NCBI GenBank assembly: GCA_017556745.1
Contig: JAFYMF010000015.1
Coordinates: 1 to 64,000 of the forward strand
Direction: 5' to 3'
DNA: 64,000 bases
Origin: Clostridia bacterium
Lineage (GTDB): Bacteria; Bacillota; Clostridia; Oscillospirales; CAG-272
This document shows, piece after piece, positions 54,712 through 61,592 of the stretch. Made by a program: the position numbers and the translations under genes. Under the pieces are notes generated by a model. It saw nothing but the letters and a program-made list of their open reading frames with translations, had not been told where the DNA came from and ran no database searches. Position 1 is the stretch's first letter. Every line of letters starts with the position of its first letter.

Positions 54712-55764
54712 ATGAAAAAAACATTATCTTCTTTACTTGCTCTTGTCACTTTACTGTCCTGCCTTGCGGGATGTGCGAGTGATCTATCTGTGACCGATGA
54801 TACTACGGCACCGGATACAACCGTAAAAGCGGATTCAACCGATACAACCGATTCAACCGATTCAACCGATACAACCGATACAACCGATCCTACCGATACA
54901 ACCGATAATATCGATCCAACAGGTTCTACCGATTATACCGTTGATCCCGCCTTTGCTTCTCTTGACTGTTATGATTTTATCAAGGAATGTATGACTGCCT
55001 TTGTCAACGGTGATACAGAGAGAATGGAAAGTTATTTCCCTTATTGTGAGAAAGGTGTTTTAAGTTCTTATAAAACCATCAAGTTCTCATCATACAGTGC
55101 AGAAGTTGACGAAAAGGGGTATGTTATCCTGACAGTGGATGTCAGCGAGAGCGGCGTGGAGGCTATATCCCCCGGTAAACACGTATATAGGGTAGGAGAA
55201 ACCACAGACGGTGTCTCTATACGTGATATGGGACGAAACTATATTACAAAAGCAGAGGGAAAGGCATTCTCCTTCGTTGACGGTTGGTACAATTCTCCCG
55301 AGTCCATTTATCTTATACGTGACGTTAAGTATTACGAGAGTACGGCAAAATACAGCCTCGAGGATTTATATAAATTTTTATATACATTTGCTTTGGGACG
55401 TATGTGCTATGCGAATAATGGGGTTCAGTCGGAATTGCGTTTTACAAAAAATGACCTGACAAGTGCTGCCGAAGAAATGTTCGGAATTACCGATCACAGC
55501 ATCTTTGACGATCTGTTTGCGACAGAGGAGGACGGTGCGGTTATATGCAATGGCGCACACGGCCCATGCGGATATTACTATGAGGTGATAGAGGCAGAGG
55601 ATTATTCAATAACGGTTCAGTTATATTCTGACATCAATTATACAGTAAAGAGCCATATTGTAAAGCATACCTTTAGACAGTCAGATAACGGCGATTATCT
55701 GATTCCCGTATCTTCGGAAATAATTGAATACGGAGAGTATGAACCGGAAAGAAAGGTTCATTGA
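54712..55764 (+). CDS. Lipoprotein with Thr/Asp repeat linker
   Basis: A 350-residue surface lipoprotein. The lipobox is LAGC (Cys21). Residues about 30-75 are a low-complexity linker of Asp-Thr-Thr and Asp-Ser-Thr units, encoded by a 9-base repeat GATACAACC/GATTCAACC (54832-54906), which can vary in number by slippage. The remaining ~270 residues form a globular part with DPAFASLDCYDFIKECMTAF and a C-terminal beta-rich section; I do not recognise the family. GGAGG lies seven bases ahead of the ATG. It may be driven by the ECF-like promoter upstream. Confidence 0.8.
   Translation: MKKTLSSLLALVTLLSCLAGCASDLSVTDDTTAPDTTVKADSTDTTDSTDSTDTTDTTDPTDTTDNIDPTGSTDYTVDPAFASLDCYDFIKECMTAFVNGDTERMESYFPYCEKGVLSSYKTIKFSSYSAEVDEKGYVILTVDVSESGVEAISPGKHVYRVGETTDGVSIRDMGRNYITKAEGKAFSFVDGWYNSPESIYLIRDVKYYESTAKYSLEDLYKFLYTFALGRMCYANNGVQSELRFTKNDLTSAAEEMFGITDHSIFDDLFATEEDGAVICNGAHGPCGYYYEVIEAEDYSITVQLYSDINYTVKSHIVKHTFRQSDNGDYLIPVSSEIIEYGEYEPERKVH
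54832..54906 (+). repeat. 9-bp tandem repeat in coding sequence
   Basis: Units of GAT(A/T)CAACC, about eight copies with occasional changes (one CCTACC), encoding the Asp-Thr/Ser-Thr linker. Confidence 0.85.
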
Positions 55765-55773
55765 AGATCAAGA

Positions 55774-55919
55774 CGTGTGAAAAAAGACAGAGAACGTGAA
55801 ATTCTCTGTCCTTTTTGCTGTAGGGGCGAACTGCGTTCGCCCGCGGGCGTTCACAGAACGCCCCTACGAGGATGATTTTCTATCGGTAGGTAAAACCTGC
55901 TCTATGGCAGGCACACCTT
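55774..55919 (+). repeat. ~145-bp direct repeat, left copy
   Basis: Begins CGTGTGAAAAA, contains a GACAGAGAA/TTCTCTGTC hairpin with a T-run (probable terminator for the lipoprotein gene), then the REP-like core at 55820-55867, and ends CTCTATGGCAGGCACACCTT. The same order recurs at 57421-57564. Confidence 0.85.
55820..55867. repeat. REP-like palindromic core (left)
   Basis: GTAGGGGCG ... CGCCCCTAC outer pair enclosing GGGCGAA/TTCGCCC and GGGCGTT/AACGCCC hairpins. The end sequence GTAGGGG is shared with the repeats inside the RAYT pseudogene. Confidence 0.8.
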
Positions 55920-56002
55920 GGCGTACCTGCGATAAAGCAGATACGCCGATTTCTTTTTTGAAAACTCAACCGCGGGTTGCATATCGCTAAAAAAACAAGT
56001 TA

Positions 56003-56031
56003 TTGTATTAGATTTGGGTGTGTACTATAAT
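56003..56031 (+). promoter_or_regulatory. Sigma-A promoter of XRE copy 3
   Basis: TTGTAT (56003-56008), 17-bp spacer, TATAAT (56026-56031). Confidence 0.75.
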
Positions 56032-56073
56032 AAATACAGAATCCGGATTCAATCATTTTTACGAGGTGATTTT

Positions 56074-57144
56074 ATGACAATTGGGGAAAGAATTAAACAA
56101 CTAAGAAAAAAGAATGATTTGACACAAGAAAAACTCGCTGATTATCTTTGTGTATCCTATCAAGCGGTTTCCAAATGGGAATGTGGTTTGTCAAGCCCCG
56201 ATCTTGCATTGATTGTTCCGTTGGCAAAGCTTTTGAACGTTACCACCGACGAGTTGCTTGGTGCCATTCCAGAAAACAATGATATGCGTTACACGGAATT
56301 GAAAACGAATTATGACAAAACATTTAAAAACGGAGATATGCTTGCGCGATTGAATGTGTGTGAAACTGCAATAAAAGAATATCCCGGTGATATGGAGTGG
56401 CTAAATAAATATGCATGGACTGTTTGGTGTCGCTCCATAGGAGAACTCAATGGAGAATCCTACGAACAAGAGTGCGAGAAAGCAATCAAGTTATTTGATA
56501 CCGTTATTGAAAATACAGATAAGGACGAAATCAAAGTAAATGCAATTACGGGAATTGTACAATGCTTGTGCAACAAAGGGGCGAAAAAAGAAGCGAAGAA
56601 ATATGTTGATCTATTTCCTGAAATAAAAATTATTCCTTCCGATAAAGACAAATTGCTTGGAATGTGCTTGGAGGGAGAAGAACAAGTCAAGCACAAGCAG
56701 CATTATTTGGGAGGTTATTTGCAAGTTTTAGTTAGTGCGCTCTTGTGGGACGGCATTGCTGAAAACAAATACACGTGTATTGCTGCAGAAAAAATTATTG
56801 AAGCTATGATACCTGACGAAAACTACTGCGGATTTCATTATGAGATGGCACATATTCAATTCCGCAAGGCTGAAATAGAGGCAAAGGAAAATCATACTAA
56901 TGAATCCTTGAATCTTTTAAAAAAGGCAATCTATCATGCCAAAGAATATGATTTGTTGGATAGCATATCTCCCGGTGCGTATGCTTATACGGCACCTCTT
57001 TTTAACAAAACTACCATTGATACTCGCAAATGGTGTCATACAAGTGACAGTACTCTTTTGGGTGATATTAAAGAGATGTGTAACAGAAAAACTTTTGATA
57101 CAATTCGTAAATACAAAGGATATTCAGAGCTTTTTGCAGAATAA
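56074..57144 (+). CDS. XRE-family regulator with TPR-like domain (copy 3)
   Basis: A 356-residue protein: Cro/C1 helix-turn-helix (residues 1-66, IGERIKQLRKKNDLTQEKLA, VSYQAVSKWECG) followed by a long helical TPR-like domain. The C-terminal AYAYTAPLF matches EYRYTAPLL of copy 1 and supports a shared architecture. ATG 56074 is used because GAGGTGAT precedes it; an upstream ATG at 56014 overlaps the promoter. It stands alone between two ~145-bp direct repeats, with no evident target gene beside it. Confidence 0.82.
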   Translation: MTIGERIKQLRKKNDLTQEKLADYLCVSYQAVSKWECGLSSPDLALIVPLAKLLNVTTDELLGAIPENNDMRYTELKTNYDKTFKNGDMLARLNVCETAIKEYPGDMEWLNKYAWTVWCRSIGELNGESYEQECEKAIKLFDTVIENTDKDEIKVNAITGIVQCLCNKGAKKEAKKYVDLFPEIKIIPSDKDKLLGMCLEGEEQVKHKQHYLGGYLQVLVSALLWDGIAENKYTCIAAEKIIEAMIPDENYCGFHYEMAHIQFRKAEIEAKENHTNESLNLLKKAIYHAKEYDLLDSISPGAYAYTAPLFNKTTIDTRKWCHTSDSTLLGDIKEMCNRKTFDTIRKYKGYSELFAE

Positions 57145-57149
57145 AACCT

Positions 57150-57180
57150 TGCCCCGCTTTGTGCGGGGCTTCGCTTTTGT
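57150..57180 (+). terminator. Terminator of XRE copy 3
   Basis: GCCCCGC and GCGGGGC around TTTGT, followed by TTCGCTTTTG. Confidence 0.75.
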
Positions 57181-57238
57181 ATCCACAAAAGCAGTGCTTG
57201 TCAGGAAAAGCAGACGGACTTTCGGGGCGCACAAACCA

Positions 57239-57364
57239 AAGGCTCCCTTGTGTAAAGGGAGCTGTCACCGAAGGTGACTGAGGGATTGTTTTTCGGTAGA
57301 ATTTTGCTTTTTACAATCCCTCCGCCTTGCTTCGCAAGCCACCTCCCTTTACACAAGGGAGGCT
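57239..57364. mobile_element. MITE-like element of inverted halves
   Basis: The left half begins AAGGCTCCCTTGTGTAAAGG and ends GAGGGATTGT; the right half is its near inverse (ACAATCCCTCCG ... CCTTTACACAAGGGAGGCT). Each half has its own variable hairpin (GTCACCGAAGGTGAC; CTTGCTTCGCAAG). No coding capacity. Confidence 0.78.
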
Positions 57365-57420
57365 AATTACCGCCCGACAGTAAACCGAAAAGGTTTAACG
57401 CACTATACCATGCAGCAAGG

Positions 57421-57564
57421 CGTGTGAAAAAGGACAGAGAATTTTTCTTCTCTGCCCTTTTGGTCGTAGGGGCGAACTGCGTTCGTCCGCGGGCGTTCAC
57501 AGAACGCCCCTACAAGATTGATCTTCTCTCGACAGGTAAACCTGCTCTATGGCAGGCACACCTT
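57421..57564 (+). repeat. ~145-bp direct repeat, right copy
   Basis: Same order as 55774-55919: CGTGTGAAAAAGGACAGAGA hairpin, REP-like core 57466-57513, and the CTCTATGGCAGGCACACCTT end. The two copies bracket XRE copy 3. Confidence 0.85.
57466..57513. repeat. REP-like palindromic core (right)
   Basis: Differs from the left core by one base (TTCGTCC for TTCGCCC). Confidence 0.8.
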
Positions 57565-57577
57565 ACGGTGTGCTTTA

Positions 57578-57606
57578 CTTTGGCGGAGAAGGAGAGATTC
57601 GAACTC
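57578..57606 (-). repeat. tRNA-Ser 3'-end fragment, candidate attachment site (left)
   Basis: Read on the minus strand the bases give GAGTTCGAATCTCTCCT and then TCTCCGCCA, the T-arm, acceptor strand and CCA of a tRNA-Ser. No D-arm or anticodon arm follows, so it is a fragment. The first 22 bp (57578-57599) recur exactly at 60639-60660. Confidence 0.75.
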
Positions 57607-58012
57607 GGAAATTCTCGTCGCTGTGCTCCTCGAATTCGGAAATCCACGCCGCCGCACATATATTTTTTCAAAAGCCGTTTTTCGGGGGTGGAATCGCGGA
57701 TTTTTCCGAAATAAATGTGTGGTCATTCTTAATGGGGTAGGCATTTTTTGAAAACTGCACATACAACGGCAATGTATGCAGTTCAATTGCAACAAGTATG
57801 TGGTATGATGTAAAAATCCGTGCGATCGGTGAACTGTCCCGCAAAAGATAAAATTTCAACAAGTCGGCTTTAAGTAGTACAATTCCCGATGGTTTTCAAT
57901 TTGCGATTTTTCGGCGGTGGTGTTTTTCTGCGGTTTCTTCGGCAGTTTGTACAGTTAAGATAAAACGTGCCTATTCATCCGCTTGGGGCGTGATGGATTT
58001 TTATAGAATCAC

Positions 58013-58041
58013 TTGACAAATCAACTCAAATATGCTATGAT
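58013..58041 (+). promoter_or_regulatory. Strong sigma-A promoter of the leader-ATPase unit
   Basis: Consensus TTGACA (58013-58018), 17-bp spacer, TATGAT (58036-58041) with a TGC extension. Confidence 0.88.
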
Positions 58042-58082
58042 ATACTTGTAAAAATATAATTATGTCAAAGGAGGCGACCATC

Positions 58083-58139
58083 ATGAAAGTTGCAATTGAA
58101 TACATTGTCGGATGCCATGTGTCGCCGAATGCAGCATGA
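58083..58139 (+). CDS. 18-residue leader peptide of an attenuator
   Basis: Encodes MKVAIEYIVGCHVSPNAA and a TGA stop. The ribosome site AAAGGAGG is optimal and eight bases ahead of the ATG, and the promoter above is near consensus, so it is certainly well placed to be translated. It ends 38 bases before an intrinsic terminator that stands in front of the ATPase gene. This is the layout of ribosome-dependent attenuation, in which a stalled or slowed ribosome on a leader lets transcription continue. There is no run of one amino acid, which argues against amino acid control and fits drug- or peptide-dependent stalling better (inference). The 3' part (TCGCC) could pair with GGCGA in the terminator. 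Confidence 0.7.
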   Translation: MKVAIEYIVGCHVSPNAA

Positions 58140-58177
58140 CGCTTTTTAAGTGTGCTTATATAATCGGCTAATATTTC

Positions 58178-58210
58178 ACGGTATATCTGGCGATATACCG
58201 TTTTTGTTTT
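58178..58210 (+). terminator. Attenuator (intrinsic terminator) ahead of ATPase gene
   Basis: A 10-bp stem, ACGGTATATC (58178-58187) with GATATACCGT (58192-58201), TGGC tetraloop, then TTTTTGTTTT. It lies between the leader peptide and the ATPase start with no promoter visible after it, so it must be passed for ATPase expression. Confidence 0.85.
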
Positions 58211-58292
58211 CCTTCGAAAAATGGTTTGGCAATGTGTTCAACATCTACGCTCGCAAGCAACACATCTCAAATCATTTCTCGGAGGTATTTTT

Positions 58293-60032
58293 ATGCAAAA
58301 ATTAAACGAAATCATTAAATCACTTGACGGAAAAGCAGTATCTTCCTATAGCAAATTATACGGAAGATACGAGCGGAACGGAATTGTCTATCATATCCGG
58401 AATGTGTATGGCGGACAATTCAAATATGCGGCGGTAACGATTGAACTGCCTTGCTGTCAGATTTTCGGGAATTATGCGTTTGACGCTTTGGATAACATAG
58501 CATTGACATCACATATCATGCGTGAATTTTCGGCAGCGGCACACATGGCAAATGATGCCATGCAGCAATCCGAAAGTAATGTTCAAAAGGGATTCTTTCT
58601 TGTTTATCAGTTTGGAACGAGGGTTCTGCCAAATTCCGCGGTACAATGGAACGGTGATAGTATGGCCCTTTCCCTGACAATTAAATTGCCATACAACAAT
58701 TCATCCTACAGCGGCGGAAGCGTTATGGCACAGACTGCACAGGCGCACAGAGAATCTTTATGCAACCGCAAAAAGGGTGTCATTTCCGCAAAAGCCCTAA
58801 AAATTCTGCTCACAAAGAATCTGCCCCAATTGGTTGAGGATTTTGTGTCAGACTTTGATATTGATGCTCTGATTAACGCAGTTGCGCTTTGGCATAATCA
58901 GGAGTATATACGCTGGTTTCTGAAAAACAACGGATATGTTTCTTTTGTGGCAAACGGTGCATCTCTTCCGAGAAAGGGAAAAAGCGATTACAAGGATACC
59001 AATGGAGCTGTTCCGTTCATAGCACCCGAATCAATGAAAATCAATATAACATTACCAAACGGTGATACGGCTTGTGGAATGGGCATCCCCAAAGGCATTA
59101 CTCTGATCACAGGTGATGCATATCACGGAAAAAGCACGATCTTGGAGGCTTTGAAGGAAGGTGTTTACAACCATGTCCTCGGTGATGGTCGGGAATATGT
59201 TATAACCGATGAAAGTGCTATGACTATTCAAGCAGAGGACGGAAGAAGTATCAAAAATACCGATATATCATTCTTTCTGCAAAAACTTCCGATAGAGTCT
59301 ATTCTGCCAAAAAACTTTTCGACCGATAATGCCAGCGGTTCGACTTCGCAGGCAGCGGCAGTTACAGAAGCTTTTGAGACAGGATGCCGCTTGATGTTGT
59401 TTGACGAAGACCGGAGTGCGAACAATTTCATGTATAAAGATGAAAAGATGCGTTCAGTTATAAAAAATGCATCTACCGTTCCGTTTCTCGACAATGCCCG
59501 AATGTTTTATCAAAAGTATGGTATTTCATCCGTTATTGTTGTAGGCGCTTCGGGAGAATACTTTCGGATTGCAGATAAAGTTATTTTGGTTGAAAACTTT
59601 GTTGTTTCTGAATATAACGATTATTCCAAAGAGTATACGAATGGCGTGCCAAACTTTTCGCCGATGCCTCGACGGGTCGATTTTACGAATCTCGGTAGAA
59701 TTTGTCTTACAAGAAATATTGAAATCAAGGATGATTCAACAATTAAAATCGGTAATGAAACGGTCGATGTTGCAGAGTGCGTTCCACACGCAACACGCGG
59801 TCAGCTTGATTTTATTTGCTCATTTATCTACTATCTGACGGTTATTGAGCAGAGGAAAAGTGGGAACATAAAAGAATCCGTCTTATCGTTGTACAAGAAT
59901 CTTGATTCTTGCAGCTTGGAGATGATTCATCAAACGGGATTCAGGGGTGCATCGGGCGTCATTGAATATGTTCGTCCCGAAGATATTCTATCAATTTTGT
60001 ATCGGTTGAAGAGTATCGCTTTTAAGTCATGA
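58293..60032 (+). CDS. ABC-class predicted ATPase, PF09818 type
   Basis: A 579-residue protein resembling the family of predicted ABC-class ATPases (PF09818), whose function is not established. Walker A is GDAYHGKST (residues 274-282), an SGSTSQAAAV stretch about 25 residues before Walker B resembles the ABC signature, and Walker B is LMLFDEDRS (Asp371, Glu372), followed by VIVVGASGEYF. No membrane helices, so cytoplasmic. ATG 58293 follows GGAGG by seven bases; the ATG at 58221 lies too close to the attenuator and lacks a site. Expression appears gated by the leader and attenuator, and a GNAT gene follows 28 bp later. Confidence 0.82.
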   Translation: MQKLNEIIKSLDGKAVSSYSKLYGRYERNGIVYHIRNVYGGQFKYAAVTIELPCCQIFGNYAFDALDNIALTSHIMREFSAAAHMANDAMQQSESNVQKGFFLVYQFGTRVLPNSAVQWNGDSMALSLTIKLPYNNSSYSGGSVMAQTAQAHRESLCNRKKGVISAKALKILLTKNLPQLVEDFVSDFDIDALINAVALWHNQEYIRWFLKNNGYVSFVANGASLPRKGKSDYKDTNGAVPFIAPESMKINITLPNGDTACGMGIPKGITLITGDAYHGKSTILEALKEGVYNHVLGDGREYVITDESAMTIQAEDGRSIKNTDISFFLQKLPIESILPKNFSTDNASGSTSQAAAVTEAFETGCRLMLFDEDRSANNFMYKDEKMRSVIKNASTVPFLDNARMFYQKYGISSVIVVGASGEYFRIADKVILVENFVVSEYNDYSKEYTNGVPNFSPMPRRVDFTNLGRICLTRNIEIKDDSTIKIGNETVDVAECVPHATRGQLDFICSFIYYLTVIEQRKSGNIKESVLSLYKNLDSCSLEMIHQTGFRGASGVIEYVRPEDILSILYRLKSIAFKS

Positions 60033-60060
60033 GCATTGTGAAACTAAGGGGGATTTTTTT

Positions 60061-60510
60061 ATGCGAGACGTTTATGTTGAAGATTTTGAATCGGAATTAT
60101 TTACTGCGGCTTTCAAAAAATATTTCTGCGAGATCTGTACATCGTCACGAAACTGGGATATGTTATTTCGGCAGATGAACGCTGAAAAGGATACCACAAA
60201 GGCGATTATGCGCCTTGATGGGAATACCATGGTTGGATTCATTATGTTTTGTGAGATCGAATTGCAGTGTATCTTCTTTGCGGAAAAATTCGGGTACATT
60301 CGCGAATTATGGGTTGATCGCTCGTACCGCCGTACTGGACACGCAAGTCATTTGATGCATTTAGCGGAACAATATTTCTTAGATAGGAAGATACCGCAAA
60401 TGGCTCTCAAAGCAGTACCGAATTCAGAAGAATTCTACCGAAGGCAAGGTTATTCTGTAAGTGAAGTTATCGTTTCTGAATCAAATGCTATTTTCACTAA
60501 GAAGATATGA
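60061..60510 (+). CDS. GNAT-family N-acetyltransferase
   Basis: A 149-residue acetyl-CoA-dependent acetyltransferase. RELWVDRSYRRTGHASHLMH holds the RxxGxA-type acetyl-CoA pyrophosphate loop, and NSEEFYRRQGY the C-terminal GNAT motif. The substrate is unknown: a small amine, an antibiotic or a protein. It is cotranscribed with the ATPase gene under the attenuator, and such pairing with leader-peptide control would suit an inducible resistance or stress function (inference). AAGGGGGA precedes the ATG. Confidence 0.83.
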   Translation: MRDVYVEDFESELFTAAFKKYFCEICTSSRNWDMLFRQMNAEKDTTKAIMRLDGNTMVGFIMFCEIELQCIFFAEKFGYIRELWVDRSYRRTGHASHLMHLAEQYFLDRKIPQMALKAVPNSEEFYRRQGYSVSEVIVSESNAIFTKKI

Positions 60511-60537
60511 ACAACATCAAATCCGCGATAGATTAAG

Positions 60538-60590
60538 AAAAAATGCCCACGTCAGATTTATCTCAAATCGGCGTGGGCATTTTTTTGCTG
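60538..60590 (+). terminator. Terminator of the ATPase-GNAT unit
   Basis: AAATGCCCACG (60541-60551) pairs with CGTGGGCATTT (60572-60582), then a long T-run. Confidence 0.9.
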
Positions 60591-60638
60591 GGATTATTTG
60601 GTTAACTTAATGACATTGGTCTTTAGACTGTCCTTTTT

Positions 60639-60660
60639 CTTTGGCGGAGAAGGAGAGATT
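60639..60660 (-). repeat. tRNA-Ser 3'-end fragment, candidate attachment site (right)
   Basis: Exact repeat of 57578-57599; on the minus strand it gives AATCTCTCCTTCTCCGCCA. Sequence diverges at once on both sides. It is directly followed by the parAB region. Confidence 0.72.
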
Positions 60661-60663
60661 GGG

Positions 60664-60717
60664 CACAATAATCTCCAAGTTAGTTAAAACAAAAGATTCA
60701 TTCAACACAATAATCTC
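60664..60717 (+). repeat. Pair of 12-bp direct repeats before parAB
   Basis: CACAATAATCTC at 60664-60675 and 60706-60717, starts 42 bp apart (about four helical turns). Likely binding sites for a protein of the element, such as ParA/ParB or an integrase arm domain (inference). Confidence 0.6.
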
Positions 60718-60770
60718 ATGACATATTGTTCAACAACTATAATATTTATACACACCAAAGGAGGGTTACC

Positions 60771-61592
60771 ATGCCAAAAACAAAAGTAATAGCCGTGGCA
60801 AATCAAAAAGGCGGCGTCGGGAAAAGTACCACAGTGTACAATCTCGGTGCCGGACTTGCGATGCACGGTCAAAAAGTTCTTCTTGTGGACACAGATCCGC
60901 AGGGAGACCTCACAAAAATGCTGGGACACAGAAAACCGCATGAAATACCATATACCCTCGGAAACGTTCTGAACGACGTGACCGAGGGTATTCTTGTATC
61001 CGAGCATTACGAGATCTTATCCCATAAAGAGGGATTTGATTTCATCCCCGGCAATCGTACCCTGTCTGCTGTCGAAGTCGGACTTGTCAACGTAATGAGC
61101 CGTGAAACCGTGCTCAAGCGTTATCTCGACGAGGTAAAGAACGATTACGATTACGTACTGCTCGATTGCCGTCCCGCACTCGGCATGCTAGTTATAAATG
61201 CCCTATCCGCATCCGATTACGTTCTTGTTCCCGTACAGGCAGATTATCTTGCTGCCGAGGATATGACGGAGCTAATTGGTACGGTACAGCAGGTCAAACG
61301 GCAGATCAATCCCAAACTGCAGATTGGAGGAATCTTTCTCACGATGGTGAATGATACGAACTTCCGCAAGGATATTGTAACAGCTGTTAAGGAGAACTTT
61401 GGAAAGCACTTACCTGTTATGGAAACAGTAATACCGCTGACTGTGAGGCTTGCGGAAGTAAGCACGGCGGACAAGAGTATTTTTTTACACGAACCAAGAG
61501 GACGTGCTGCTGAGTCTTACCGCAATTTAGTGAAGGAGGTAATGGAAATTGGCGAAAAACAGCGCATCAAATCTGCTCACATCGGTAGATAG
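60771..61592 (+). CDS. ParA/Soj-family partition ATPase
   Basis: A 273-residue deviant-Walker ATPase that drives segregation of plasmid or element DNA. KGGVGKST (residues 13-20) with the signature lysine, VLLVDTDPQGDLT and YVLLDCRPALGMLVINAL are intact; Pro-Ala replaces the usual Pro-Pro-Ser in the last motif. The length matches the ParA of Tn1549-like conjugative elements. ATG 60771 follows AAAGGAGGG. It overlaps parB by 44 bases. Confidence 0.92.
   Translation: MPKTKVIAVANQKGGVGKSTTVYNLGAGLAMHGQKVLLVDTDPQGDLTKMLGHRKPHEIPYTLGNVLNDVTEGILVSEHYEILSHKEGFDFIPGNRTLSAVEVGLVNVMSRETVLKRYLDEVKNDYDYVLLDCRPALGMLVINALSASDYVLVPVQADYLAAEDMTELIGTVQQVKRQINPKLQIGGIFLTMVNDTNFRKDIVTAVKENFGKHLPVMETVIPLTVRLAEVSTADKSIFLHEPRGRAAESYRNLVKEVMEIGEKQRIKSAHIGR

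Larger units (their letters stand above)
57145..58012. other. Repeat-rich intergenic region
   Basis: It holds, in order, a GCCCCGC/GCGGGGC hairpin (terminator of XRE copy 3), a MITE-like element, the right copy of the ~145-bp repeat, a tRNA-Ser 3' fragment, and about 400 bp (57607-58012) in which I see no gene or clear signal. Short reading frames here are translations of the repeats. Confidence 0.7.

Noticed and set aside
54832..54906. CRISPR-like repeat
   Set aside because: A contiguous 9-bp coding microsatellite without spacers.
57578..57606. Functional tRNA-Ser gene
   Set aside because: Only the T-arm and acceptor strand are present; the sequence on the 5' side of the fragment (minus strand) does not form D- or anticodon arms.
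57424..57751. Overlapping 60-97-residue frames near the tRNA fragment
   Set aside because: They are translations of the repeat and of tRNA-derived sequence (EGEIRTR-type peptide, a well-known artefact of antisense tRNA).
60664..60717. CRISPR array
   Set aside because: Only two 12-bp units, and no cas genes anywhere in the window.
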